64,000 nucleotides of DNA from Lysobacter sp. BMK333-48F3 (GTDB taxonomy: Bacteria > Pseudomonadota > Gammaproteobacteria > Xanthomonadales > Xanthomonadaceae), in NCBI RefSeq assembly GCF_019733395.1, contig NZ_JAIHOO010000001.1, positions 2,427,001-2,491,000 on the forward strand. The letters are read 5' to 3'. A model generated the notes under the pieces. That model searched no databases, was not told the origin of the DNA, and was given only the letters and a program-made list of their open reading frames with translations. The translations under genes and the position numbers were made by a program. Below are positions 36,579 to 47,490 of the stretch, piece by piece (position 1 is the first letter of the stretch; every line of letters begins with the position of its first letter).

Positions 36579-37871
36579 ATGCGGAAAGACTTGATCGAGC
36601 GCCTGTTGCGCGGCCTGTATTCGGTCGCGCTGTATCTGTTGGCACCGGTCACGGTCTACCACCTGATCTGGCGCGGCTTTCGCCAGCCGGCGTATTTCCA
36701 GCGCTGGCTGGAGCGCTACGCGGTCTATCGCGGACCGGCCCAGGCCCGCACCCTGTGGCTGCATGCGGTCTCGGTCGGCGAGGTCAACGCGGCGATCCCG
36801 CTGGTGAACGCCCTGCGCCGCGGTCGCCCGGACCTGCGCCTGCTGGTCACCACCATCACCCCGACCGGTTCGGACCGGGCGCGCTCGGCCTGGGGCGATT
36901 CGGTCGAGCACGTCTACCTGCCCTACGATCTGCCCGGCGCGGTCGCGCGGTTCCTGCGCCACCACCAGCCCTGCGCGGCGCTGATCATGGAAACCGAGCT
37001 GTGGCCGAACCTGCTGTTCGGCTGCCGCGACCGCGGCATTCCCGCCTACATCCTCAATGCGCGCCTGTCCGAGCGCTCGCTGCGCGGCTATCGGGTGCTG
37101 GCGCCGCTGGTCGGACGCGCGCTGCGCACCGTGCGCACGGTCGCGGCGCAGTCGCGCGCCGACGGCGAGCGCTTCGTCCAGCTCGGCGCGCGGCCGGAGC
37201 AGGTCACCGAAACCGGCAACCTCAAGTTCGACGTCAACGTGCCCGACGCGCTGGACGAGTTCGCCGCCGAATGCCATCGCCATACCGGCGAGCGGCCGGT
37301 GTGGATCGCCGCCAGCACCCACGAGGACGAGGAAGCGGCGACCATCGCCATGCACCGGCGCCTGCGCGAGCGTTTCCCCGATCTGCTGCTGCTGTGGGCG
37401 CCGCGCCATCCCGAGCGCTTCCGGGTGGTGGCCGAGCAGGCGCGCAGCGCCGGCTGGCAGGTGTCGGCGCGTTCGCGCGCGCGCTGGCCGCAGCCGGGCG
37501 ACGACGTGTTCGTGATCGACACGCTCGGTGAGCTGATGAGCTTCTACGCCTGCGCCGACGTCGCCTTCGTCGGCGGCAGCCTGCAGGCGATCGGCGGCCA
37601 CAACCTGCTCGAACCGGCGGCCACCGGCACGCCGATCGTGACCGGCCCGCACCTGCACAATTTCGTCGAGATCGCCCAGCGCCTGGACGCCGCCGGCGCG
37701 CTGCGCATCGGCGCCGACGCCGATGCGGTCGAGGCCGCGGTCGAGCGCCTGCTCGCCGATCCGCGCGAACGCGCGCAGATGATCGAGGCCGGACGCGCCC
37801 TGGTCGAACTCGGCCGCGGCGCGCTGGCGCGCACCATGGCGCTGCTGCGCCCGGCGTTGCCGCCGGCGTGA
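36579..37871 (+). CDS. waaA: 3-deoxy-D-manno-octulosonic acid transferase
   Basis: 430 residues, usual length. The start ATG (MRKDLIERLLRGLYSVALYLLAPVTVYHLIWRGF) places an N-terminal membrane anchor first. Motifs: LWLHAVSVGEVNAAIPLVNAL with the catalytic Glu, METELWPNLLFGCRDRGIPAYILNARLSERS, and EPAATGTPIVTGPHLHNF. The enzyme adds Kdo to lipid IVA from CMP-Kdo on the cytoplasmic side of the inner membrane. Divergent from lpxL, which uses its product. Confidence 0.96.
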   Translation: MRKDLIERLLRGLYSVALYLLAPVTVYHLIWRGFRQPAYFQRWLERYAVYRGPAQARTLWLHAVSVGEVNAAIPLVNALRRGRPDLRLLVTTITPTGSDRARSAWGDSVEHVYLPYDLPGAVARFLRHHQPCAALIMETELWPNLLFGCRDRGIPAYILNARLSERSLRGYRVLAPLVGRALRTVRTVAAQSRADGERFVQLGARPEQVTETGNLKFDVNVPDALDEFAAECHRHTGERPVWIAASTHEDEEAATIAMHRRLRERFPDLLLLWAPRHPERFRVVAEQARSAGWQVSARSRARWPQPGDDVFVIDTLGELMSFYACADVAFVGGSLQAIGGHNLLEPAATGTPIVTGPHLHNFVEIAQRLDAAGALRIGADADAVEAAVERLLADPRERAQMIEAGRALVELGRGALARTMALLRPALPPA

Positions 37872-37881
37872 TCGCGCGCTT

Positions 37882-38067
37882 GTAGGAGCGGCGTCCCGCG
37901 GGGATTTCCTCCGGTCATAAGCCGCGACAGCCGCAGCGGTCTATTGCCGCGCTGCATCCGAAGCCCGGCCAAACGGCCAAACGTCTTGAGTGCGAACCGC
38001 ACGCTGGCTTCGGCCGCTGCGCTTTCGATCACCGCTGCGGCTGTCGCGGCTTACGCCGCTCCTACAG
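37882..38067. repeat. Inverted REP pair, TGTAGGAGCGGC family
   Basis: The left copy starts TGTAGGAGCGGCGT at 37882 and the right copy ends CGCCGCTCCTACA at 38066. The core 19 bases at 37921-37939 are the exact complement of 38032-38050. The left copy carries 24 extra bases between GGCGT and AAGCCGCGAC, so it is an interrupted copy. This REP family is common between genes of Lysobacter and Xanthomonas. The pair lies between the convergent waaA and tolC genes. Confidence 0.85.
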
Positions 38068-38084
38068 GGGCGAGGTTCGGGCAT

Positions 38085-38115
38085 AAAAAAACCGCCGGTG
38101 GTGCCGGCGGTTTTT
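38085..38115. terminator. Bidirectional terminator, waaA / tolC
   Basis: AAAAAA-ACCGCCGG-TGGTG-CCGGCGGT-TTTT: 8-bp perfect stem with A- and T-tracts on the two sides, between convergent genes. Confidence 0.9.
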
Positions 38116-38139
38116 CGTGTCGCGCTGCGAGCGTGAGGC

Positions 38140-39564
38140 TTACTGCATTCCGCTCGGCGGCGGCGCCAGGCTGGTGGCGGCATCGGCGCTCAGCAGCCGG
38201 TTGATCTCCTGCACGTCGGTCACGTCGAGCGAGCCGGCGGCCTGTTCCAGCAGCAGGCGGTTCTGCAGGTAGTTGTACTTGGCGGTGGCGTAGGCCTGCT
38301 GCGCCTGCAGCAGGGTGCGCTGGTTGTTGAGCACGTCGAGCACGGTGCGGGTACCCACTTCCAGGCCGACCTGCGAGGCGTCGTAGGCGGCCTGCGCCGA
38401 GACCAGGGCCAGGCGGCGCGCTTCGACTTCGCTGATGCCGGCGACCAGGGTCTGGTAGGCGTTGCGGGTGGTGCGCACCAACTGGCGCTTCTGCCGTTCC
38501 AGTTCGTCCTGGGCGGCGTCGCGGCGCGCCAGCGCCTGGCGCACGCCGGACTGGATCCGGCCGCCGGCGTAGATCGGCACCGTCAGTTCGATGCCGATGC
38601 TCGGGCCGTAGCTTGAGTTGCCCGGCGCATTCTGGGTGGCGCCCATGAAGGTGCGGTCGCCCCAGGTGGCGCTGTCGCTGTAGCCGCCGGTCAGGCTCAG
38701 CGTCGGCCAATGGCCGGCGCGCGCGGTTTCCACGCCGATTTCGGCGGCCTGGACCTGCAACTGCTGCGCGTGCAGCGAGGGGTTGTTCTGCACCGCGTTG
38801 TCGACCCAGCTTTCGACGTTGCGCGATTCCGGCAGCGCCGGCTTGAAGTCGGCCGGCAGCGCCTTGAGCGTGCGCACCGGCTGGCCGGTGATCTGGCTCA
38901 GCGCCTGGTAGGCGTCCTCGACCGCGTTGCGCGCGGTGATGGTGCCGGCGCGCGCGCTGTCGTACTGGGCGCGCGCTTCGTGCACGTCGGTGATCGGCGC
39001 CAGGCCCACGTCCAGGCGCTTGGAGGCGTAGTCGAACTGCTTCTGCAGCGCGGTTTCGGCGGCTTCGGCGGCGGCCAGGTTCTCGAGCTTGACCAGCACG
39101 TCGAAGTAGGCCGCCGAAGTGCGGGTGATCAGTTCCTGGTTGGCCGATTCCAGGGTGAAGTCGCTGGCCTCGCTGAGCACGTTCTGACCCTGGTAGGTCT
39201 TGATGCTGGCGCGGTTGTAGAGCATCTGGCTGGCCGACAGGCCGGACCGGCGGCTGGTGCTGTCGGACTTGAACATCGCGCCGGCCGGCAGGTCGCTGCC
39301 GTCGCCGCTGCCGCTGTTGCCCTGGCTGGTGGTGCGGCCGCGGTTCAAGCTCACGTTGCCCGACAGCGACGGAAGCAGCGCGGCGCGGGCCTGGATGCGG
39401 TCTTCCTTGGTCGCCAGGCGGTTGGCTTCGGCCGCCGACAACTGCGGGTCGCCCTGGCGCGCCAGTTCGTAGGTCTGCAGCAAGTCCTCGGCCGACGCCA
39501 GCGTCGGCAACAGGCTCAGGGCCAGGGCGAGAACGAGCGGACGGCGGATCGTGCGGCTTCCCAT
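38140..39564 (-). CDS. tolC: TolC-family outer-membrane efflux channel
   Basis: 474 residues. The start is at MGSRTIRRPLVLALALSLLPTLASAEDLLQ, with AAGGAAG upstream and a good signal peptide; a frame to 39765 only adds a non-signal segment. Two OEP repeats are visible: QTYELARQGDPQLSAAEANRLATKEDRIQARAALLPSLSGNVSLN and, in the second half, PSLHAQQLQVQAAEIGVETARAGHWPTLSLTGGYS. GLEVGTRTVLDVLNNQRTLLQAQQAYATAKYNYL is the classic C-terminal block. It forms the trimeric outer-membrane exit duct for RND pumps and type I secretion. The RND operon 2 kb away has no channel gene and could use it. Confidence 0.95.
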   Translation of the reverse strand: MGSRTIRRPLVLALALSLLPTLASAEDLLQTYELARQGDPQLSAAEANRLATKEDRIQARAALLPSLSGNVSLNRGRTTSQGNSGSGDGSDLPAGAMFKSDSTSRRSGLSASQMLYNRASIKTYQGQNVLSEASDFTLESANQELITRTSAAYFDVLVKLENLAAAEAAETALQKQFDYASKRLDVGLAPITDVHEARAQYDSARAGTITARNAVEDAYQALSQITGQPVRTLKALPADFKPALPESRNVESWVDNAVQNNPSLHAQQLQVQAAEIGVETARAGHWPTLSLTGGYSDSATWGDRTFMGATQNAPGNSSYGPSIGIELTVPIYAGGRIQSGVRQALARRDAAQDELERQKRQLVRTTRNAYQTLVAGISEVEARRLALVSAQAAYDASQVGLEVGTRTVLDVLNNQRTLLQAQQAYATAKYNYLQNRLLLEQAAGSLDVTDVQEINRLLSADAATSLAPPPSGMQ

Positions 39565-39652
39565 GCGGCTTCCTTGAGCTTGCTTGTTTTTGGGAACCCG
39601 CATGCTGGCACGCGGGTTCTTACGGGGGACTGACGTTGAGCTGACAGGACGG

Positions 39653-40321
39653 TCAGAACTCGAAGGCGGGCGCGGGCGCCGCGCCGACGAGATACGGCAA
39701 ATCGGTTTCGAACAACGATTGGATGCGCGAAGCGTTGACTTCGTTGCGCTCGCCGGCGGTGACACGGATCGCTTCCATTGCCGGCGAGCGGCCGCGGACC
39801 ACGAACAGGCGGCCGCCCGGCTGCAGCCACTGCAGCCACTGCGCCGGCAGCTCGGCGACCGCGCCGGTCACGCAGATGGCGTTGAAGCGGCGGTCGGTGC
39901 GGTAGGAGAACGCGTCCGCGTCGACCACCTGCACGTTGAGGATCGACTGCGCAGCCAGGCGCTCGCGCGCGGTCGCGGCCAGGTCGGCATGACGCTCCAG
40001 ACTGACCACTTCGCGGGTCAGGCGGCCCAGGCAGGCGCTCAGGAAACCGCTGCCGGTGCCGATTTCCAGCACGTCGTCGGTCGGGTCGAGCTCCAGCGCC
40101 TGCAGGGCGCGGCCTTCGAGCACCGGCTTGAGCATGAATTCGCCGTGCGCCATCGGCAGGGCGAGGTCGGTGTAGGCCAGGTTGCGGTGCGCTTCGGCGA
40201 CAAAGGCCTCACGCGGCAAATTCGCCAGCACATCGAGCACGCGCGGGTCGAGCACGTCCCACGGCCGAACCTGTTGTTCGACCATCAGTTCACGAGCCTT
40301 GGCGTAATCGAGCGTAGTCAT
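39653..40321 (-). CDS. Protein-L-isoaspartate methyltransferase-family protein
   Basis: 222 residues from the ATG at 40321 (MTTLDYAKARELMVEQQVRPWDVLDPRVLDVLANLPREAFV); an ATG five codons earlier is equally possible and neither has a strong ribosome site. The SAM-binding motif DDVLEIGTGSGFLSACLGRL lies near residue 88. The PCMT fold is complete, but the C-terminal half diverges from E. coli Pcm. In Xanthomonadaceae this gene regularly precedes tolC (gap 88 bp, containing GAACCCGC...GCGGGTTC, a hairpin without T-tract). True PCMT activity is unproven. Confidence 0.88.
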   Translation of the reverse strand: MTTLDYAKARELMVEQQVRPWDVLDPRVLDVLANLPREAFVAEAHRNLAYTDLALPMAHGEFMLKPVLEGRALQALELDPTDDVLEIGTGSGFLSACLGRLTREVVSLERHADLAATARERLAAQSILNVQVVDADAFSYRTDRRFNAICVTGAVAELPAQWLQWLQPGGRLFVVRGRSPAMEAIRVTAGERNEVNASRIQSLFETDLPYLVGAAPAPAFEF

Positions 40322-40470
40322 GGGAGCGTTCTTCATGTAGCGCGGGGAATCGCGAATTCTACCGGGACCGCGCGGCCCCCGGCGGAAAAAGAATTAACCA
40401 CGCCCCTGCTGGGGCTTAGTGCCGAAAGTCACCAGAACTCACGGCACCGTATGGCCTGCACGGCGGCCCG

Positions 40471-41130
40471 CTAGCGCCGGCCATACGCGCGCAGGAACAG
40501 GGTCACGGTCGCCTCCAGGTGGGCCCGCACCTCGTCCGGCCCCGGCGCGCCGCAGCCGAACATCAGCAGGGCGTGCGGCTCGCCCTTGGCCAGGCAGAAG
40601 AACTGCGGCGCGGCCCGCGCCACGTCGTCGATCTCCAGTTCCCCGGCCTCGACCCGGCGCTGCAGCAGGGCGCCGAATTCGTCGTGCAGGCGCTGCGGGC
40701 CGGCCTCCCAGAACATCTTCGACAGCGGCGATTGCGCCACCTGCGGCGAGCACAGCAGGCGGTGGATCTGGATCGCCTCGGGCGAGCTGATCATCTCGTA
40801 GAAGGCCGTGGCGATCGCCAGCAGGCGCTCGCGCAGCGGCGCGGCCGGGTCCGGAGCGAACATCGGCGAGGGCAGGTGCTGCTGGCAATAGGCCTGCACC
40901 GCGGCCGCGAACAGGCTGTCTTTGTCGCCGAAATGGCTGTAGACGGTCAGTTTCGAGACCCCGGCCTCGGCGGCGATCTGGTCCATGCTCACGCCGTCGA
41001 AGCCCTGGCCGAGGAACAGCCGCTTGGCCGCCTCCAGGATCGCGTTGCGCTTGCTCAGGTCCTTCGGGCGGCCGGGGCCGGCCGGCTTGGCCGGTTCGGG
41101 GGCGGGGCTGGAGGGGCGGGGCGACATCAT
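40471..41130 (-). CDS. TetR-family repressor of the adjacent RND operon
   Basis: 219 residues. After a Pro-rich start, the HTH (residues ~30-75) reads ILEAAKRLFLGQGFDGVSMDQIAAEAGVSKLTVYSHFGDKDSLFAAAV. The ligand domain resembles TetR_C of efflux regulators (QQHLPSPMFAPD, then helical). It is divergent from the RND efflux operon with a perfect dyad in between, the standard plan of an efflux repressor released by a pump substrate. Confidence 0.93.
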   Translation of the reverse strand: MMSPRPSSPAPEPAKPAGPGRPKDLSKRNAILEAAKRLFLGQGFDGVSMDQIAAEAGVSKLTVYSHFGDKDSLFAAAVQAYCQQHLPSPMFAPDPAAPLRERLLAIATAFYEMISSPEAIQIHRLLCSPQVAQSPLSKMFWEAGPQRLHDEFGALLQRRVEAGELEIDDVARAAPQFFCLAKGEPHALLMFGCGAPGPDEVRAHLEATVTLFLRAYGRR

Positions 41131-41167
41131 GGTTGAATACTGGACTATCGGGTTCGTTATTTATACA

Positions 41168-41181
41168 GTACTGGCTAGTAC
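41168..41181. promoter_or_regulatory. Probable TetR operator of the RND operon
   Basis: GTACT-GGCT-AGTAC, perfect 5-bp arms, in the AT-rich 77-bp gap between the divergent tetR and efflux genes. ATACTGGACTAT (from 41138) nearby is a related, imperfect word. Confidence 0.6.
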
Positions 41182-41207
41182 ATTAATTCCCGATGAGGCT
41201 CACCGCA

Positions 41208-42326
41208 ATGCGCCACCGGATTTTTTCCGCCGCGCCCGCCGTTCCGGCGCTGCTCGGCGCGGCCCTGGCCGCGACGCTGTCGCTGACTGCCTGCAGTAAA
41301 GCCGAGCCGCAGGCCGAAGCCGCGCGGCCGGTACTGGTGACCCGCCCGGGCGCCGCCGCCAGCGCCGTGTCGGCCTTCGCCGGCGAGGTGCGGGCGCGCG
41401 AGGAAAGCCCGCTGTCGTTCCGGGTCGGCGGCAAGCTGATCGAACGCAAGGTCGATGTCGGCGCCCACGTCGCCGCCGGCCAGGTGCTGGCGGTGCTCGA
41501 CGCCGGCGACCTGGACGCCCAGGCGCGCGCCGCCCAGGCCCAACTGACCGCGGCCGAGGCCGATTACGGCCGCGCCCGCGCCGACCAGGTGCGCTACGCC
41601 CAACTGGCCAAGGACCAACTGGTCAGCCGTTCGACCATGGACGCCCAGGACGCAGCGGCCAAGGCCGCGCAGGGCCAGGTCAACGCCGCCCGGGCCAACC
41701 TCGACGTCGCCCGCAACCAGTCCGCCTACACCCATCTGCGCGCGCCCAGCGCCGGGGTGATCGCCTCGCGCAGCGCCGAGGCCGGCCAGGTCGTGGCCGC
41801 CGGCCAGCAGGTGTTCGCGCTCGCCGCCGACGGCGTGCGCGAAGTCGCCTTCGCGGTGCCGGAAGGCGCGATCGCCACCTTCAAGCCCGGCCAGGAGGTT
41901 CTGGTCGAACTGTGGTCGCAGCCCGGCAAGCGTTGGCCGGCGCGGGTGCGCGAAGTCGCGCCGGCGGCCGATCCGGCCTCGCGCACCTACGCCGCACGGG
42001 TCAGCGTCGACGCGCCCGCCGGCACCCTGGAACTCGGCCAGAGCGCGCGCATCTACCTGCCCGGCGCGGCTACGCTCGGCCTCAGCGTGCCGCTGTCGGC
42101 GCTGCAGCGCACCGCCGCCGGCGGCAGCGCGGTGTTCGTCGCCGACCCGCGCAGCGGCACGGTCAAGTTGAAGCCGATCCACACCGGGCCCTACGGCGCG
42201 CAGAGCGTGCCGGTGCTGTCGGGCCTGGGCGCACAGGACTGGGTCGTCAGCGCCGGCGGCCATCTGCTGCGCGACGGCCAGAAAGTGCAGCCGGTCGACC
42301 GCGACAACCACCCGGTCGCGCGCTGA
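41208..42326 (+). CDS. RND efflux periplasmic adaptor (membrane fusion protein)
   Basis: 372 residues from the second ATG (MRHRIFSAAPAVPALLGAALAATLSLTAC), which has GAGG nine bases upstream; the ATG at 41193 adds five residues. The lipobox LTAC predicts a lipoprotein. Biotinyl-lipoyl halves flank a helical hairpin: VGGKLIERKVDVGAHVAAGQVLAVLDAGDL and YTHLRAPSAGVIASRSAEAGQVVAAGQQVF. Beta-barrel and membrane-proximal domains follow. It bridges the pump to an outer-membrane channel. No channel gene is in the operon. Confidence 0.95.
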   Translation: MRHRIFSAAPAVPALLGAALAATLSLTACSKAEPQAEAARPVLVTRPGAAASAVSAFAGEVRAREESPLSFRVGGKLIERKVDVGAHVAAGQVLAVLDAGDLDAQARAAQAQLTAAEADYGRARADQVRYAQLAKDQLVSRSTMDAQDAAAKAAQGQVNAARANLDVARNQSAYTHLRAPSAGVIASRSAEAGQVVAAGQQVFALAADGVREVAFAVPEGAIATFKPGQEVLVELWSQPGKRWPARVREVAPAADPASRTYAARVSVDAPAGTLELGQSARIYLPGAATLGLSVPLSALQRTAAGGSAVFVADPRSGTVKLKPIHTGPYGAQSVPVLSGLGAQDWVVSAGGHLLRDGQKVQPVDRDNHPVAR

Positions 42327-42454
42327 GCGGGTCGCGGCGCGCGCAGCGCCGCGATCGCGACCGCGCGACCGTCTCGCGCGCCGGCGCCGCCGGCGCACCC
42401 CAGATCCCGCTGCCGCGCCCGCGCGGCGGCCGTTGAACGAAGCGAGCCCAGCGT

Positions 42455-45400
42455 ATGCGTTTCAACCTCTCCGAGTGGGCGCTGCGCCATCGCAGCCTGA
42501 TCATCTACGCGATGCTGGTGCTGGCCGTCGCCGGCGCCATGTCCTACCTGCGCCTGGGGCGCAGCGAGGACCCGGCCTTCACCTTCAAGGTCATGGTGGT
42601 GCGCACCTTGTGGCCCGGCGCCACCGCCGAGGAGGTCTCGCGCCAGGTCACCGAGCGGATCGAGAAGAAGCTGATGGAGACCGGCCAGTACGAGTACATC
42701 CGCTCGTACTCGCGCGCCGGCGAATCGCAGGTGATGTTCGTCGCCGGCGACGCGATGCGCTCCAAGGACATCCCGCCGCTGTGGTACCAGGTGCGCAAGA
42801 AGATCGGCGACATCCGCCCGACCTTGCCCAGCGACGCGATCGGCCCGTTCTTCAACGACGAATTCGGCGACACCTTCGGCAACATCTACGCCCTGACCGG
42901 GCCCGGCTTCGACTACGCGGTGCTCAAGGACTACGCCGAGCGCGTGCAGTTGGCGCTGCAGAGCCAGACCGACGTCGGCAAGATCGAACTGTTCGGGGTC
43001 CAGGACGAGAAGATCTGGGTCGAGCTGTCGAACGTGAAGCTGTCGACCCTGGGCGTGCCCGCGCAGGCGGTGCAGGACGCGCTGAACCAGCAGAACGCGC
43101 TGGTCTCGGCCGGCTTCTTCGAAACCCCGACCAGCCGGGTGCCGATCCGGGTCGGCGGCCAGTTCACCTCGGTCGAGCAGATCCGCGACTTCCCGATCCG
43201 GGTCGGCGACCGCACCTTCCGTCTGGCCGACGTCGCCGAAGTGCGGCGCGGCTTCTCCGATCCGCCGCAGCCGCGCATGCGCTTCATGGGCGAGGACGCG
43301 ATCGGCATCGGCGTGTCGATGAAGCAGGGCGGCGACATCCTCAAGCTCGGCAAGACCCTGGAGGGCGAGTTCGCGCGCCTGCAGAAGACCCTGCCGGCGG
43401 GCATGCAACTGCGCAAAGTCGCCGACCAGCCGGCCGCGGTCGAGGAATCGGTCGGCGAATTCGTGCGCGTGCTCGCCGAGGCGGTCGCGATCGTGCTGCT
43501 GGTGAGCTTCTTCTCGCTCGGCCTGCGCACCGGCCTGGTGGTCGCGCTGTCGATCCCGCTGGTGCTGGCGATGACCTTCGCGGTGATGGACTTCTTCGGC
43601 GTCGGCCTGCACAAGATCTCGCTCGGCGCGCTGGTGCTGGCGCTGGGTCTGCTGGTCGACGACGCGATCATCGCGGTGGAGATGATGGCGATCAAGATGG
43701 AGCAGGGCTTCGACCGCCTGCGCGCGGCGGCCTTCGCCTGGGACAGCACCGCCTTCCCGATGCTGACCGGCACCCTGATCACCGCCGCCGGCTTCCTGCC
43801 GATCGCCACCGCCGCCTCGAGCACCGGCGAATACACCCGCTCGCTGTTCCAGGTGGTGACCATCGCCCTGCTGGTGTCGTGGATCGCCGCGGTGGCCTTC
43901 ATTCCCTTCCTCGGCGACAAGCTGCTGCCGGACTACGGCCACGCCGCGGCGCCGCCGAAGCCGGGTTCGCCGGCCGCGCGCTGGCGCGACGCGCGCAGCG
44001 CGCTGGCCCGGCGCCTGCCGATGTTCGCCAGCGTGCTGGCGCCCAAGCCGCCGATCGACGGCCACGTCCACGACCCGTACGAATCCAAGTTCTACGTCGG
44101 CTTCCGCCGCTGGGTGACCTGGTGCGTGCGCCGGCGCTGGCTGGTCATCGCGATCACCATCGCCGCCTTCGTCGGTTCGATCTTCATGTTCCGCTTCGTG
44201 CCGCAGCAGTTCTTCCCCGACTCGGTGCGTCCGGAGCTGATGGTCGACATGGAACTGGCCGAAGGCAGCTCGCTGCGCCAGACCTCCGCCCAGGCCCAGC
44301 GCCTGGAAGCGATGCTCAAGCAGCGCAAGGACCTGGCCAACTACGTCGCCTACGTCGGCACCGGTTCGCCGCGCTTCTACCTGCCGCTGGACCAGCAGCT
44401 GCCGGCGGCCAACTTCGCCCAGTTCGTGCTGATGCCCAAGGACCTGGAAGCGCGCGAAACCCTGCGTCGCTGGGTCATCGAAGAGGTGGCGCCGCGCTTC
44501 CCCGAACTGCAGCTGCGCGTGACCCGGTTGGAGAACGGCCCGCCGGTCGGCTATCCGGTGCAGTTCCGCGTCTCCGGCGAGCACATCGACCAAGTGCGCA
44601 AGATCGCCTACCAGGTGCGCGAGAAGATCCGCGCCAACCCGCACGTGGCCAACGTCAACCTGGACTGGGACGAGCCGAACAAGGTGGTACGCCTGCAGGT
44701 CGACCAGGAGCGCGCGCGCGCCCTCGGCATCAGCTCGGCACAGCTGTCGCAGTTCCTGTCCAGTTCGCTGTCGGGCTCGCACATCAGCACCTACCGCGAG
44801 AGCAACGAGCTGATCGAGATGCTGCTGCGCGGCCCGGAACAGGAGCGCCTGCAGCTGGACATGCTCGGCAGCCTGATGGTGCCGACCGGCAACGGCCGCA
44901 GCGTGCCGCTGACCCAGATCGCCACCCTCGACTACGGTTTCGAGGAAGGCATCATCTGGCACCGCGACCGCCTGCCGACCATGACCGTGCGCGCCGACAT
45001 CTACGACGGCACCCAGCCGTCCAGCGCGATGGCGCAGATCTCGCCGACCCTGGACGGGCTGCGCGCGCAGCTGCCGTACGGCTATTCGATCGACATCGGC
45101 GGCAGCGTCGAGGACTCGGCGCGCGGGCAGAAGTCGATCAACGCCGGCATGCCGTTGTTCCTGTTCGCGGTGTTCACCCTGCTGATGTTGCAGCTGCGCA
45201 GCTTCTCGCGCAGCTTCATGGTGCTGCTGACCGCGCCGCTGGGCCTGATCGGGGTGACCTTGTTCCTGCTGGTGTTCCGGGTGCCGTTCGGCTTCGTCGC
45301 CATGCTCGGCACGATCGCCCTGGCCGGCATGATCATGCGCAACTCGGTGATCCTGGTCGACCAGATCGAGCAGGACCGCAGCGAGGGCCACGAGCCGTGG

Positions 45401-45619
45401 AAGGCGATAGTGGACGCGACCGTGCGCCGCTTCCGGCCGATCGTGCTGACCGCGCTGGCGGCGATCCTGGCGATGATTCCGCTGTCGCGCAGCGCCTTCT
45501 TCGGGCCGATGGCGGTGGCGATCATGGGCGGACTGCTGGTCGCGACCGCGCTGACCCTGCTGTTCCTGCCGGCGCTGTACGCAGCCTGGTTCAAGGTCAA
45601 GGTGCCGGCGGAGGCCTGA
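42455..45619 (+). CDS. RND efflux transporter permease (HAE1-like)
   Basis: 1054 residues, full length. Twelve membrane helices in two halves with large periplasmic loops. The TM4 block LGALVLALGLLVDDAIIAVEMM contains the Asp pair of the proton relay. The N-terminal region (RLGRSEDPAFTFKVMVVRTLWPGATAEEVSRQVTERIEKKL) is typical of the TriC/MdtB-like branch. It exports drugs or other toxic compounds by proton antiport. It lies 128 bp after the adaptor gene, a gap with nothing distinctive, and is followed by a terminator. It is controlled by the divergent TetR. Confidence 0.95.
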   Translation: MRFNLSEWALRHRSLIIYAMLVLAVAGAMSYLRLGRSEDPAFTFKVMVVRTLWPGATAEEVSRQVTERIEKKLMETGQYEYIRSYSRAGESQVMFVAGDAMRSKDIPPLWYQVRKKIGDIRPTLPSDAIGPFFNDEFGDTFGNIYALTGPGFDYAVLKDYAERVQLALQSQTDVGKIELFGVQDEKIWVELSNVKLSTLGVPAQAVQDALNQQNALVSAGFFETPTSRVPIRVGGQFTSVEQIRDFPIRVGDRTFRLADVAEVRRGFSDPPQPRMRFMGEDAIGIGVSMKQGGDILKLGKTLEGEFARLQKTLPAGMQLRKVADQPAAVEESVGEFVRVLAEAVAIVLLVSFFSLGLRTGLVVALSIPLVLAMTFAVMDFFGVGLHKISLGALVLALGLLVDDAIIAVEMMAIKMEQGFDRLRAAAFAWDSTAFPMLTGTLITAAGFLPIATAASSTGEYTRSLFQVVTIALLVSWIAAVAFIPFLGDKLLPDYGHAAAPPKPGSPAARWRDARSALARRLPMFASVLAPKPPIDGHVHDPYESKFYVGFRRWVTWCVRRRWLVIAITIAAFVGSIFMFRFVPQQFFPDSVRPELMVDMELAEGSSLRQTSAQAQRLEAMLKQRKDLANYVAYVGTGSPRFYLPLDQQLPAANFAQFVLMPKDLEARETLRRWVIEEVAPRFPELQLRVTRLENGPPVGYPVQFRVSGEHIDQVRKIAYQVREKIRANPHVANVNLDWDEPNKVVRLQVDQERARALGISSAQLSQFLSSSLSGSHISTYRESNELIEMLLRGPEQERLQLDMLGSLMVPTGNGRSVPLTQIATLDYGFEEGIIWHRDRLPTMTVRADIYDGTQPSSAMAQISPTLDGLRAQLPYGYSIDIGGSVEDSARGQKSINAGMPLFLFAVFTLLMLQLRSFSRSFMVLLTAPLGLIGVTLFLLVFRVPFGFVAMLGTIALAGMIMRNSVILVDQIEQDRSEGHEPWKAIVDATVRRFRPIVLTALAAILAMIPLSRSAFFGPMAVAIMGGLLVATALTLLFLPALYAAWFKVKVPAEA

Positions 45620-45656
45620 GCCGCGCCGGCACGATTTCGGGGTCTCTCGCCCCAGC

Positions 45657-45686
45657 CCCCTTCCACGTACGGGAGGGGCGTTTTTC
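45657..45686 (+). terminator. Terminator of the RND operon
   Basis: CCCCTTCC-ACGTAC-GGGAGGGG (8 bp with one G-U) then CGTTTTTCTT. Further right, CCCCTCTC...GAGAGGG (about 45738-45790) is a second inverted repeat of the kind widespread in Xanthomonadaceae. Confidence 0.75.
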
Positions 45687-45805
45687 TTCGCCGGGGCAGG
45701 CTTGCCTGCCCTCGCCAACCTTTCGGCTCTGCAGCCTTTAGCCCCTCTCCCGCGTGCGGCGACCGGAGGAAGCGCGGAGCTGAGAGGGCGTGAGGGGCTC
45801 GAGCC

Positions 45806-47486
<1,681 letters not shown>

Positions 47487-47490
47487 CCTC

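Noticed and set aside
42191..45718. 1175-codon open frame antisense to the RND efflux genes
   Set aside because: Gln/His/Arg-rich shadow of the RND gene in GC-rich DNA; no ribosome site or family motif.
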